This document shows, piece by piece, positions 35,483-43,731 of a DNA stretch of 64,000 bases. Position 1 is the first letter of the stretch, and each line of letters starts with the position of its first letter. Under the pieces are notes generated by a model, which saw only the letters and a program-made list of their open reading frames with translations, was not told the origin of the DNA and ran no database searches. The stretch spans positions 62,001 through 126,000 of the forward strand of contig NZ_JABRPK010000001.1 in assembly GCF_013248995.1 (NCBI RefSeq). The letters are read 5' to 3'. The position numbers and the translations under genes are program-made. Source of the stretch: Frigoribacterium sp. VKM Ac-2836. Its GTDB lineage: Bacteria; Actinomycetota; Actinomycetes; Actinomycetales; Microbacteriaceae.

Positions 35483-36991
35483 CTAGCCGCGCTGCTGCGG
35501 GACGCGACGCGGCAGGGCGAACACCAGCACGAACGAGGCCAGGGCGAAGATCGCGCTGACGAGCATCGCGTGGGCCGCCGCGTCGGTGAACCCGGTGGCG
35601 ACGTCGGCCGGCGTGCGGCCCGAGATGGTGAGCGTGCCGAACAGCACGCTGCCGATGATGGCGATGCCGACGGCCGAACCGATGCGTTGGATGGCCGAGA
35701 TGACGGCGCTGGCCGATCCGGCGTCCTGCCGGTCGACGGTGGCCACGATGAACTGCACGTTCGGAGCGATGAAGAAACCGTTGCCGAGGCCGGCGAGCAG
35801 CAGCGGCACGAGCAGCATCCAGTTGGTCAGATCGGCGGCGTCGACGGTGACGAGCACGAGCCACATCCAGGTCAGGCCGATCGTGACGAGTGCCGTGCCG
35901 AGGATCAGCACGCCTCGCCCGAGCCGGGCGGCGACCCGGTTGCTCTGGGAGGAGCTGATGATGCTGCCGACCGCGAACGGGATCGCCACGGCGCCCGAGG
36001 CCAGTGCGCTGTTGCCGAGGCCCGACTGCCAGAGCAGCGAGATGGTGAAGAAGATGCTGGTGAAGGCCGCGAAGTAGACGAGCGCGAGCACGACGCCGCC
36101 GGTGAACGACGGGTGCGAGAAGAGCTTGGGCGGGACGAGGGGGGTCTTGCCGCGCTTCGTGTACGCGACCTCCCACAGGCCGAAGAGGGCGAGCAGGACG
36201 ACGCCTGCGGCGATGGTCAGGTAGGTCCACAGGGGCCAGCCCTCGTCCTGCCCCTGGATCAGCGGGACGAGCAGGGCGACGAAGGCTCCCGAGACCAGCA
36301 CCAGACCGATCCAGTCGAGCCCGCGGTCCGGGCGGGGCACCGACTCGTCGCGCTTGGGCAGCAGGACGGCGGCGGCGATCAGGGTGATGACGCCGAAGGG
36401 CAGGTTGACGTAGAACACGAGACGCCAACCGTTCTCGTCACCGAACGCCTGGATGATCAGACCGCCGATGATCGGGCCGAGCGCCGACGAGACGCCGATC
36501 ACGGCACCCATGATGGCGAAGGCCTTGCCGCGCGAGCGGCCGGGGAACAGCAACTGAATGAACGCCGTGACGGCGGGGACGAAGATGCCGCCGGCCAGAC
36601 CCTGCACGACGCGGAAGACGACGAGCTGGGTGTCGTCCTGGGCGAGACCACAGGCGAGCGATGCGAGCGTGAAGAGCAGCACGCCCGTGAAGTAGACCCA
36701 CTTGTGGCCGATGCGGTCGCCGATCCGGCCGGCGGGGATCAGCGCGAGCCCGAAGGCGAGCGCGTAGCCCGAGATGATCCACGACAGGGTCGACTCCGAG
36801 GCGTCGAGCGTCGTGCGGATCGTCGGGAGGGCCACGTTGACGATCGTCGTGTCGAGCAGGGCGATGAACATGCCGAGCAGCAAGGCGACGAGCGCGTACC
36901 AGGCATGACGAGGCACGCCGGCGGGCTGGCCGGGACCGGCCCCGGGGGAGGACGGCGACGAGGCGCCGGTCGGAGCGGAGGCGTGGGTCAT
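35483..36991 (-). CDS. DHA2-family MFS drug exporter
   Basis: 502 residues, 14 predicted membrane helices. DHA2 signatures are present: LLLGMFIALLDTTIVNVALP in helix 1, IPAGRIGDRIGHKWVY between helices 2 and 3, and the motif-C region VIGVSSALGPIIGGLI in helix 5. It should export drugs or similar compounds by proton antiport. The start ATG 36991 is preceded on its strand by GAAAGG. No regulator is adjacent. Confidence 0.9.
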   Translation of the reverse strand: MTHASAPTGASSPSSPGAGPGQPAGVPRHAWYALVALLLGMFIALLDTTIVNVALPTIRTTLDASESTLSWIISGYALAFGLALIPAGRIGDRIGHKWVYFTGVLLFTLASLACGLAQDDTQLVVFRVVQGLAGGIFVPAVTAFIQLLFPGRSRGKAFAIMGAVIGVSSALGPIIGGLIIQAFGDENGWRLVFYVNLPFGVITLIAAAVLLPKRDESVPRPDRGLDWIGLVLVSGAFVALLVPLIQGQDEGWPLWTYLTIAAGVVLLALFGLWEVAYTKRGKTPLVPPKLFSHPSFTGGVVLALVYFAAFTSIFFTISLLWQSGLGNSALASGAVAIPFAVGSIISSSQSNRVAARLGRGVLILGTALVTIGLTWMWLVLVTVDAADLTNWMLLVPLLLAGLGNGFFIAPNVQFIVATVDRQDAGSASAVISAIQRIGSAVGIAIIGSVLFGTLTISGRTPADVATGFTDAAAHAMLVSAIFALASFVLVFALPRRVPQQRG

Positions 36992-37118
36992 GGGGGTGGC
37001 CTTTCGGGCGGCGGCACGGGCCGTGAGGCGAGGCGGGGAGGGCGTGGGGCGAGGCGGGAAGCCAGGGGCGGCACGAGGCCGGAGCGCGTGACGTCGGCGT
37101 CGGGGCGGGCGCGGGACG

Positions 37119-37157
37119 CAGGAGGCGCTGGTCACCGACCAGCGCCTCCTGATTTTT
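37119..37157 (+). terminator. Rho-independent terminator built from the decamer-related motif
   Basis: CAGGAGGCGCTGGTC (37119-37133), loop ACC, GACCAGCGCCTCCTG (37137-37151), then ATTTTTG. A perfect 15-bp stem with a T tract, yet both flanking genes read leftwards, so no plus-strand gene ends here. Confidence 0.7.
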
Positions 37158-37200
37158 GCACGTTCTGCACCCGAGCGCGCACCGCCGTCGCTCTGCCTGC

Positions 37201-37338
37201 GCAATTCGCGACACCTCGGTGGCGACATGCCGCGCGGTGGCGAAATTGAGCGGCGTGTCGCCCTCTCGATGTCGCGAATTGCACACCCGGAGGCGCGGTG
37301 CCGGTCGCGAATTGCCCGCCCGGAGGTGCGGCGCGAAC
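37201..37338. repeat. TCGCGAATTGC repeat cluster
   Basis: GCAATTCGCGACA (37201-37213) is the inverse of TGTCGCGAATTGC (37270-37282). A third copy begins at 37308. Copies two and three are each followed by CCCGGAGG(C/T)GCGG, giving a ~37-bp tandem repeat that contains the window-wide decamer. Confidence 0.75.
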
Positions 37339-37368
37339 TTTTCCCGTCTCTGCTGAGGCGACGTCGAA

Positions 37369-37393
37369 GGGCCCCGCCGGTACGGCGGGGCCC
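37369..37393 (-). terminator. Hairpin after the PRC-barrel gene
   Basis: GGGCCCCGCCG and CGGCGGGGCCC pair perfectly around GTA, about 23 nt beyond the PRC-barrel stop. Confidence 0.7.
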
Positions 37394-37415
37394 TACGACG
37401 AACGAGGTGTCGAGG

Positions 37416-37772
37416 TCAGCGGCGGCCGAGGCGACGTTCGCCGGCCGTGCCGGTCTGGTACACGAGGCCGTAGTGCTCGAACACGGCGGGCTCGCGGGCC
37501 GCCTCGAGTTCTCCGTCGGTCTCGATCGACGGAGCGTCCTTGATGAGCTTCTTGGCGAACTGCACCTTGAGGTGCTTGGGGGCGACGACCGCGCCCTGCA
37601 ACGGCACGAAGACCAGGCGCGAGCGGCCGAGCAGGCCGGCCGTCACGGTGGCGAAGGCGGGCTGGTCGGCGGCGGTGTCGAAGTAGATGCTCTCGAGCGA
37701 GCCGACCTTGTCACCGTCGGGGTCGACGACCGGCATGCCGATCCAGTCGCGGATATTCTCGGCTTCGAACAT
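37416..37772 (-). CDS. PRC-barrel domain protein
   Basis: 118 residues. The N-terminal ~75 form a PRC barrel (IRDWIGMPVVDPDGDKVG, IYFDTAADQPAFATV, RLVFVPLQGAVVAPKH). Such domains occur in RNA-processing and membrane-associated proteins; the specific role is unknown. The ATG has AGGAGGCAC upstream, and a -10-like TAGCCT lies about 50 nt upstream of the start. Confidence 0.88.
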   Translation of the reverse strand: MFEAENIRDWIGMPVVDPDGDKVGSLESIYFDTAADQPAFATVTAGLLGRSRLVFVPLQGAVVAPKHLKVQFAKKLIKDAPSIETDGELEAAREPAVFEHYGLVYQTGTAGERRLGRR

Positions 37773-37845
37773 GGTGTGCCTCCTCTGGCGCGGGCCGCGT
37801 CCCGGCCCGTCGAATCCGAGGCTAGTGGTGCCCGGCCCCGAGCGC

Positions 37846-38541
37846 TCAGGCGGGGAAGCGCCCGCGCAGGGCCTTCTCGGCGAAGCCCCGCACCTCGTCG
37901 GTCAGCCTCAGCCGGTCGGGCCCGTCGACGGCGGCCAGCAGGGCTTCGGCACGGTCCGGCTCGAGCCCGGTGAAGGCCTCGCCGATCGTCACCCCGTGCG
38001 ACGGCCGCGACAGCACGCTGACCCCGTCTCCTGCCTCGACGGGCCCCGCTTTCACCACCCGCAGGTAGGTGCCCGGGCGGCCTTCGGCGAAGAACCGCTT
38101 GACCCATCGGGTCTCGCCCAGGTGCCGGGCGAACGTGCCGCAGGGGACGCGTGGCTTGGTGACCTCGAGCACGAGGGTCTCGCCCACCGCCCAGCGTTCT
38201 CCGATCACGGCGCCCGTCACGTCGACCCCGGTCGTCCGCAGGTTCTCGCCGAACAGCCCGGGCGTCACCTCACGGCCGAGCAGCTCGGCGAAGTGGGAGG
38301 CGTCCTCGTCGGCGTACACGTACACCGCCTGGTCGAGGCCGCCGTGGTGCTTGCGATCGGCTTGCAGGTCGGCCCGCAGGCCCAGGGGCCGCACGTGCAC
38401 GGGCCCGTCCACGGCGCGCTTGTCGATGGCGGTCACACCGATCGTGCCCGAGTCGGGCAGCAGAGCGGACACGCGGCAGACGGCGGTGACGGTGGCCGCG
38501 ACGACGGTGGCAGGGGCGACGGTGGCGGGGGCGACGGTCAT
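37846..38541 (-). CDS. MOSC-domain protein
   Basis: 231 residues from ATG 38541 (ATG 38550 also possible; neither has an ideal ribosome site). The MOSC features are VHVRPLGLRADLQADRKHHGG, QAVYVYADED, LFGENLRTTG and the conserved Cys in KPRVPCGTFARHLG. The family carries sulfur or molybdenum cofactors and reduces N-hydroxylated compounds or acts on 6-hydroxylaminopurine (YiiM-like). The N-terminus has an APATV repeat encoded by 15-bp repeats. Confidence 0.88.
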   Translation of the reverse strand: MTVAPATVAPATVVAATVTAVCRVSALLPDSGTIGVTAIDKRAVDGPVHVRPLGLRADLQADRKHHGGLDQAVYVYADEDASHFAELLGREVTPGLFGENLRTTGVDVTGAVIGERWAVGETLVLEVTKPRVPCGTFARHLGETRWVKRFFAEGRPGTYLRVVKAGPVEAGDGVSVLSRPSHGVTIGEAFTGLEPDRAEALLAAVDGPDRLRLTDEVRGFAEKALRGRFPA

Positions 38542-38696
38542 GCCCTCCATCGTGGCGGACGACGCGACCGACGGGTAGCGCCGGCCCGCGCCTCCTCGGT
38601 CTGCGTCCCCCCACCGCCCCACGACGGGTGTCACCCGATTGCGGGCTGGCTGCCCATCGGGCAACCTGCCAGGCTCGGCGCGACGAAAGGGATGAC

Positions 38697-40292
38697 ATGG
38701 TTCACGGCGGCTACGCGGTCATCGACGTCGAGACGACAGGCCTCTGGCCCGGGCGGCACCACCGGGTCATCGAGGTCGGCATCGTGCACCTCGACGCCCA
38801 CGGCGATGTCGAGGCGTCGTTCGAGACGGTCGTCGACCCCTCGCGGGATCTCGGGCCCATCCACGTGCACGGCCTCCGCAGCGCGGACGTGCGCGGGGCA
38901 CCGCGGTTCGAGCACATCGTCGACGATCTCTGCGACCACCTGCGCGGCCGAGTCGTCGTCGCGCACAACGCCCGCTTCGAGGCGCAGTTCCTCGCGGCGG
39001 AGTTCGCGCGCCTGGGGCTGGTCTCGCCGCTCGGACCCGACGGGGCCGGTGCCCTGTGCACGATGAAACTCGGGCCCACCTACCTGCCCGGTGCCGGCCG
39101 GACGCTCGCCGACTGCTGCGCCGCCATCGACGTCGACCTCACGGTGGCGCACGAGTCGTTGGCGGACGCGACCGCGACGGCTCGCCTGCTGGCCGCCTAC
39201 CTGCGCATGGGCGACGCCCAGTCGGCCTGGTGGCAGGACTGGGGTCGATACGCCGCGCTGCAGCAGTGGCCGACGGCCGAGACCCCGAGGACGACGCCGA
39301 ACCCCCGGTACGCAGGAGGCGCGGGCGGCGCCGACGACGGAGGCCACGGTCCCGGTCGCGCGGCCTGGCGATCCCGGCGCCGGGTCGTCCGCGTGCCCGA
39401 GTTCGCCTCCGCTCCGTCGGCGGGCGCGGTGCTCTCGGCGTCCGGTGCCGTGGCCCCCACCGCTCCCGCGGCGGTGCCCCCGGCGAGCCCCACGGGCAGC
39501 ATGCACCTGACGGGCCCCGTCGACCTCGATCTCGACCGCGACGTCTACGGCTTGCCCGTCGAACCGGCGCCGGCCGAGCCGCGGTTCCTCGAGCGGGCCA
39601 CCGAACTCCTGCCCCAGCTCGACCTCGACCGTCGGCAGAACCAGTACGCGGCGATGCTCGACAAGGCACTGTCCGGCGGCTACCTCTCGACGGACGAGGC
39701 CGGCAACCTCGCGACCCTCGCCGAGGAACTCGACCTGGACGAGTCGGCGCGGGCCCTGCTGCACGACCGCTACTTCTCGTCGCTGGTCTCGACCGTGTGG
39801 GCGCACGACGTGCTCTCGGACGACGAGCGGCGGCAGGTCGACGCGGTGGCCGAGTTGCTCGGCATCGCACCGCACCGACGCGATGCCGCTCTCGTGCCTT
39901 CGGTGCTCGAGCGCGCCCCCCGCCCCGCGGACGAGGACGAGCTCGACGAGTTCGAGGTCATCGAGGGGCTCGACGAGACCCTGGGGGTCGCATCCGAGAT
40001 CCGTACGCCGACCCTGGCCCGGCCCGACGTCGGCCCGTTGGCGCCCGGCGCGCAGGTCGCGCTCACGGGACCGCTGAGTCAAGGACGGGAGGCCCTGTCG
40101 CGCACGCTCGAGCGGGCCGGTCTGGTGGTGTGGCCGGCGGTGACGACCGCGACCTCGCTGGTCGTCGCGGCGGACGTCGCCAGCGCCTCGGGCAAGGTCC
40201 GCAAAGCCCTGCGCTACGGCGTCCCGGTGGTCGACGAGACGCAGCTGCCGTTCGTGCTGGCCCGCTCGCGCCGATCGCGCACCGCCGCCTGA
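38697..40292 (+). CDS. DEDDh 3'-5' exonuclease with C-terminal BRCT domain
   Basis: 531 residues. The N-terminal exonuclease domain (~1-170) resembles DNA polymerase III epsilon: VIDVETTGLWPG (DxE), VVAHNARFEAQFL, and HESLADATATARLL (HxxxxD). A Pro/Ala/Gly-rich linker follows (~200-285), with one decamer copy. The middle contains a helical TerB-like segment (MLDKALSGGYLSTDEAGNL). The end is a BRCT domain (LAPGAQVALTGPL, LVVAADVASASGKVRKAL). It probably trims DNA during repair. The ATG at 38697 has GAAAGGGA upstream. Confidence 0.88.
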   Translation: MVHGGYAVIDVETTGLWPGRHHRVIEVGIVHLDAHGDVEASFETVVDPSRDLGPIHVHGLRSADVRGAPRFEHIVDDLCDHLRGRVVVAHNARFEAQFLAAEFARLGLVSPLGPDGAGALCTMKLGPTYLPGAGRTLADCCAAIDVDLTVAHESLADATATARLLAAYLRMGDAQSAWWQDWGRYAALQQWPTAETPRTTPNPRYAGGAGGADDGGHGPGRAAWRSRRRVVRVPEFASAPSAGAVLSASGAVAPTAPAAVPPASPTGSMHLTGPVDLDLDRDVYGLPVEPAPAEPRFLERATELLPQLDLDRRQNQYAAMLDKALSGGYLSTDEAGNLATLAEELDLDESARALLHDRYFSSLVSTVWAHDVLSDDERRQVDAVAELLGIAPHRRDAALVPSVLERAPRPADEDELDEFEVIEGLDETLGVASEIRTPTLARPDVGPLAPGAQVALTGPLSQGREALSRTLERAGLVVWPAVTTATSLVVAADVASASGKVRKALRYGVPVVDETQLPFVLARSRRSRTAA

Positions 40293-40307
40293 CGACGAGG
40301 CCCGCGG

Positions 40308-40430
40308 CTAGAGCCCCGGGTCGTCCTGGAGGTGGTCCTCGGTGTCGAGTGACGGCCACCCGGTCGAGTCGTCGGAGGCTGTCGCGTCGAGCGGAGTGCG
40401 GGGCATGGGTTCCGTCGGATCGAGGTGCAC
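40308..40430 (-). CDS. Possible small acidic protein (40 residues)
   Basis: An open frame from GTG 40430 with GGGAG 5 nt upstream to TAG at 40308. The predicted product is acidic (DPTEPMPRTPLDATASDD at the start, DTEDHLQDDPGL at the end). The frame stays open farther upstream without a better start. No homologue is recognised; it may be just the tail of unannotated sequence. Confidence 0.3.
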   Translation of the reverse strand: MHLDPTEPMPRTPLDATASDDSTGWPSLDTEDHLQDDPGL

Positions 40431-40537
40431 GGGGACTCCCGTCAGTCCGCCCGCGAGCTGCGAGAGGGGGGCGACCGGGGTCTGGGGCTGCGAGGCCCCA
40501 CCGTACGCGCCTCGGAGGCCTGCGCCTAACGCTGCGG

Positions 40538-41251
40538 TCAGACGGTCAGGCGTCGCGCCACGACAGCGGCCGCTACTTCGACCAACGGGAGGCGGTTCGA
40601 CCGCGCGTGCCGACGGATGCGCTGGAACGCCTCGTCCATGTCGACGGACTGCGTGTACGACACGACGCCCTTGGCCTGCTCGATCACGACACGACCGTCG
40701 AGGGCTCGTTGCAGTTGTTCGCGGGTCGAGTCGACCTCGCGCAGGGCACGCTCTTGCAGGATGCTGATGGTCGCCACGTCGGCCAGCGCTTGGGCGGCCG
40801 TCGCGTCGTCCTCGTTGAGGGTGCCGGTCGAGTCGCGGAACAGGTTCAGCGAGCCCAACGTCTGGTCGCGCAGCCTCAGCGGGATGGCGTGCACCGAGCC
40901 GTAGCCCGAGTCGCGCGCCAGGTCGGCGAAGACCGGCCAGCGGTCGTCGATCTCGCCGAGGTCGGGGACCGAGACGACGGTGCCGGTGGAGTACGACTCG
41001 ACGCAGGGCCCTTCGCCGGCGCGCAACTGCAACAGGCCGACGAGCTTGCTGCGTTCGTTGGTCGAGGCGATCACCTCGAGGTCGCCGGTCGAGCCGACGA
41101 GGATGATTCCGGCGTCCGAGGCGTCGAAGAGGGAGGTGGTGCGCTCGACCAGCATCTGCAACACGTCGATGGTGTCGAAGCCGGTCACGAGCGAGTCAGC
41201 GAGCGTGACGAAGGTCTGCAGGAGCTGGGTCTCTCTGTCGCGGTCGGTCAC
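40538..41251 (-). CDS. GAF-ANTAR transcription antiterminator
   Basis: 237 residues. The GAF domain (~15-150: DIDVLQ-like start FDTIDVLQMLVERTTSL, LLQLRAGEGPCVESY) precedes an ANTAR RNA-binding domain (LDGRVVIEQAKGVVSYTQSV, FQRIRRHARSNRLPL). ANTAR proteins bind hairpin pairs in mRNA leaders to prevent termination. The GTG at 41251 has no ribosome site but a TAGGCT -10 box 7 nt away, suggesting a leaderless mRNA. It lies in tandem with a second GAF-ANTAR gene; target RNAs were not identified. Confidence 0.87.
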   Translation of the reverse strand: MTDRDRETQLLQTFVTLADSLVTGFDTIDVLQMLVERTTSLFDASDAGIILVGSTGDLEVIASTNERSKLVGLLQLRAGEGPCVESYSTGTVVSVPDLGEIDDRWPVFADLARDSGYGSVHAIPLRLRDQTLGSLNLFRDSTGTLNEDDATAAQALADVATISILQERALREVDSTREQLQRALDGRVVIEQAKGVVSYTQSVDMDEAFQRIRRHARSNRLPLVEVAAAVVARRLTV

Positions 41252-41258
41252 GGGCGTC

Positions 41259-41264
41259 AGCCTA
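41259..41264 (-). promoter_or_regulatory. -10 box, leaderless GAF-ANTAR transcript
   Basis: TAGGCT on the minus strand, 7 nt before the GTG at 41251. Confidence 0.5.
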
Positions 41265-41294
41265 GGCCGTGTCGCCGACGACCGTTGCCGGACG

Positions 41295-41978
41295 TCACGA
41301 GAAGTCGAGCCTCCGCAGCACGATGTCGCTCGCGATCTCGCGGAGCGGTCGCCCACTGGACCAGGCGTGGCCGCGGATGACGAGGAGGGCTTCGTCGACC
41401 CCCACGCCGAGCTGCATCATGACCATTCCCGAGGCCTGGTGCACCTCGCGGGGGAAGGTCGTCGGGAAGAGGCTGTCGTCCCCGGACTCGAGCGCGTCGA
41501 GCGCCCGGGTGAGGACGCTCTTCCCGGCGATGCAGGCGAGGGTCCGGGCTTGGTCGACCTCGTCGTCGGTGAGTTCGCGGCGCTCGTCACAGTAGAGGTC
41601 CACGGCGCCGAGGTCGAGGCGACCGTACGAGAGGGGGAAAGCGGCGACGCTCACGACACCGGCCTCGGTCAGGGCTGCCGCGGCGGCCGGCCAGGCCGTC
41701 GGCGGAGCAGTGGCGAGATCGTGTTCGACCACCGGGCGGTTCGTGCTGTGGGCCTGCCAGCACGGGCCCTCGCCGAGGTCGAACTGGATCTCGTCGCGGC
41801 GTGCCGACACCGGATCGCTCGAGCACACCGGGCCGGTGCCGAGAGGTCCGCTGAGTGTGGAGACCGCCGCGCCGGACACGCCGAAGGTCTTGCGGAACGG
41901 GAGGCACAGGTCGCTGCCCGCCGTGGTGGCTCGGGCGAGGGCGGCGGCCGCAGCCCGGACGACGCGCGCCTCAGCCAC
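41295..41978 (-). CDS. Second GAF-ANTAR regulator
   Basis: 227 residues from GTG 41978, chosen because GGAAGG lies about 5 nt upstream; GTG 42011 is an alternative. The GAF region (GVSGAAVSTLSG, DEIQFDLGEGPCWQAH, YGRLDLGAVDLYCDE) is followed by an ANTAR-like helical end (VHQASGMVMMQLGVGVDEAL, HAWSSGRPLREIA). It lies directly upstream of the first GAF-ANTAR gene, with 43 nt between them containing that gene's own -10 box. Confidence 0.82.
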   Translation of the reverse strand: MAEARVVRAAAAALARATTAGSDLCLPFRKTFGVSGAAVSTLSGPLGTGPVCSSDPVSARRDEIQFDLGEGPCWQAHSTNRPVVEHDLATAPPTAWPAAAAALTEAGVVSVAAFPLSYGRLDLGAVDLYCDERRELTDDEVDQARTLACIAGKSVLTRALDALESGDDSLFPTTFPREVHQASGMVMMQLGVGVDEALLVIRGHAWSSGRPLREIASDIVLRRLDFS

Positions 41979-42200
41979 GTCGAGCCTTCCGCGCGTCGCT
42001 CGACGAGGCACGGGGTGGAGACGGGTACACGAGTTCCTCCACTAAGGCCTGGGGCCATCGGGACGACTCTAGTCGGTCCGGGCTCCGACACGCTGGCGGC
42101 GGATGGTGCCACGATCGACGCCGTCGGCACGCCCGCGTCGTCTGGCACGGGCGGCTCACCGCGACCGACGTCCACCCCGCCGCACCCCGGCGGTAGGGCG

Positions 42201-42206
42201 TAGCGT
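42201..42206 (+). promoter_or_regulatory. -10 box, leaderless transcript
   Basis: TAGCGT ends 6 nt before the ATG at 42213. Confidence 0.5.
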
Positions 42207-42212
42207 GCGGGC

Positions 42213-42368
42213 ATGACCCACGACAACGGCATCCCCGACGGCTCGACCGACATCACCGACGACGACAAGAAGTACACCGAGGACCTGGCCGACGGGTCGA
42301 AGGAAGATCTCGTCGACGACTCCGAGCAGAGTGACGACAGCGAGGTCTCGGACGGCAAGGACCAGTAG
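42213..42368 (+). CDS. Small highly acidic protein (51 residues)
   Basis: A short gene between the GAF-ANTAR pair and the AI-2E gene. The product is almost entirely Asp/Glu/Ser/Lys (DGSTDITDDDKKYTEDL, LVDDSEQSDDSEVSDG), with no hydrophobic core, and is probably disordered. The start ATG has a TAGCGT -10 box 6 nt upstream, supporting a real leaderless gene. Function unknown; resembles other acidic small proteins of this window (46265-46462). Confidence 0.6.
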   Translation: MTHDNGIPDGSTDITDDDKKYTEDLADGSKEDLVDDSEQSDDSEVSDGKDQ

Positions 42369-42453
42369 CCGCCCGGCCCCGGAACAGACTCCACCGTTCT
42401 GACGCGAGGGCCGTCATTCGCGGCGGTCTCGGCCCCCGGCGCGCCCGACACGC

Positions 42454-42459
42454 CAGGAT
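42454..42459 (+). promoter_or_regulatory. -10-like box, leaderless AI-2E gene
   Basis: CAGGAT ends 6 nt before the ATG at 42466. Confidence 0.35.
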
Positions 42460-42465
42460 GGACGG

Positions 42466-43590
42466 ATGCCCTCGTCACCCCGTGCCCGTCTCGTCCGTCG
42501 ATCGGCCGGTACGGCCACGAAGACGGACACGCCGCCCAGTCCGATGCAGCGCCCCAAGGCGTTCCGGTTCGGACTGATCGCGACCCTCGGCGGAGGACTC
42601 GGTGTCGGCATCATCGTCGCGCTCATGGCCCTCTCGACGATCCTCGTCTACATCGGCCTCGCGTTCTTCCTGGCGCTCGCCTTCGAGCCGGTCGTCCGAC
42701 GCCTCGCCCGGGCCGGCGCGCCCCGCTGGGTCGGGGTGATCGTCGCCGTGGTGCTGGTCGTCGGGGTCGTCGTGGGCATCGTCGCCGCCGTGGTCCCGGC
42801 CCTGGTCGAGCAGATCGGGCACGTCGTGCGGACCGCGCCCGGCGCCCTGCAAGAACTGTCCCGTCAGCCGTGGGTGCAGCAGGCCGTCGAGACCGTCGGA
42901 TTCGACGTCGACGTCGACGACGCCGTCGGGGCCATCACCTCGTACCTGCTCGACCCCGACCAGTTGCTCGCCCTCGGTGGGGGACTGCTGGCCGTGGGGC
43001 AGGGGATCACCAACGCCATCACCGCGGTGATCGTCGTCGCGATACTCACCCTCTACTTCGCGATCACGCTGCCGCAGATGCTGCGTTCGCTCAGCCGCGC
43101 CGTGCCGCGCAGCCATCGCGAGAACGTCATGAGCATCTCGGACGAGATCTTCCTGTCCGTCGGCCGCTACGTCGCCGGGCAGGTCGCACTCGCCGCGATC
43201 AACGCGGTGTTCGTCTTCATCGTGCTGACGATCGCCGGCGGACCGGTGCCGGTGCTCTTCGCGACCCTGGCCTTCCTCGGGGCGTTGATCCCCGTGGTCG
43301 GCACCGTCGTGGCCTACGCGATCATCATCGCCGCCACCATCACCGTCTCGCCGGTGACCGCGATCGTCGTCGGCATCGTGCTGCTCGTCTACGCCCAGGT
43401 CGAGGCCTACGTGCTCACCCCGCGCGTGATGTCCAAGGCCGTGGCGGTACCGGGGGCTCTCGTCATCGTGGCGGCGTTCGGCGGTGGGGCGCTCGGCGGA
43501 GTCCTGGGCGCCCTCGTCGCGATCCCGATCGCCACGGCCGGAGTGGTCGTCTTCGAGCGGGTCGTCGTGCCTCGGCAGCAGCGCGTCTAG
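42466..43590 (+). CDS. AI-2E family transporter-like membrane protein
   Basis: 374 residues with about seven to eight membrane helices in the AI-2E pattern: two N-terminal helices ending ALAFEPVVRRLARAG, a soluble helical segment (LVEQIGHVVRTAPGALQEL), and the C-terminal bundle with GALIPVVGTVVAYAII and VEAYVLTPRVMSKAV. Family members export autoinducer-2 or act as Na+/H+ antiporters, so the substrate is open. Monocistronic, probably leaderless. Confidence 0.87.
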   Translation: MPSSPRARLVRRSAGTATKTDTPPSPMQRPKAFRFGLIATLGGGLGVGIIVALMALSTILVYIGLAFFLALAFEPVVRRLARAGAPRWVGVIVAVVLVVGVVVGIVAAVVPALVEQIGHVVRTAPGALQELSRQPWVQQAVETVGFDVDVDDAVGAITSYLLDPDQLLALGGGLLAVGQGITNAITAVIVVAILTLYFAITLPQMLRSLSRAVPRSHRENVMSISDEIFLSVGRYVAGQVALAAINAVFVFIVLTIAGGPVPVLFATLAFLGALIPVVGTVVAYAIIIAATITVSPVTAIVVGIVLLVYAQVEAYVLTPRVMSKAVAVPGALVIVAAFGGGALGGVLGALVAIPIATAGVVVFERVVVPRQQRV

Positions 43591-43718
43591 ACGTACTGAG
43601 CCGTCGGGTCGACGTCACGCGGTCTGCCGAAGTCGTGCCGTGGTCGCAACCGAGAGAGAGATCTCGGAGCGTGGGGCTCGGGGGGTCTCGAGGTCTAGGC
43701 AGCCGCGCCGTGCGGCGC

Positions 43719-43724
43719 TACGGT
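43719..43724 (+). promoter_or_regulatory. -10 box, leaderless hydrolase gene
   Basis: TACGGT ends 7 nt before the ATG at 43732. Confidence 0.5.
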
Positions 43725-43731
43725 GGCCCGC

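Larger units (their letters stand above)
36992..37415. other. Intergenic region between the MFS and PRC-barrel genes
   Basis: 424 bp without a supported gene. From left to right: a G-rich leader of the MFS gene, a 15-bp-stem terminator-like hairpin (37119-37157), a TCGCGAATTGC repeat cluster with one decamer copy (37201-37338), and a GGGGCCCC-type hairpin (37369-37393). Confidence 0.7.

Noticed and set aside
35222-37249. Plus-strand open frame of ~670 codons opposite the MFS gene
   Set aside because: Hydrophilic low-complexity product antisense to a 14-helix transporter.
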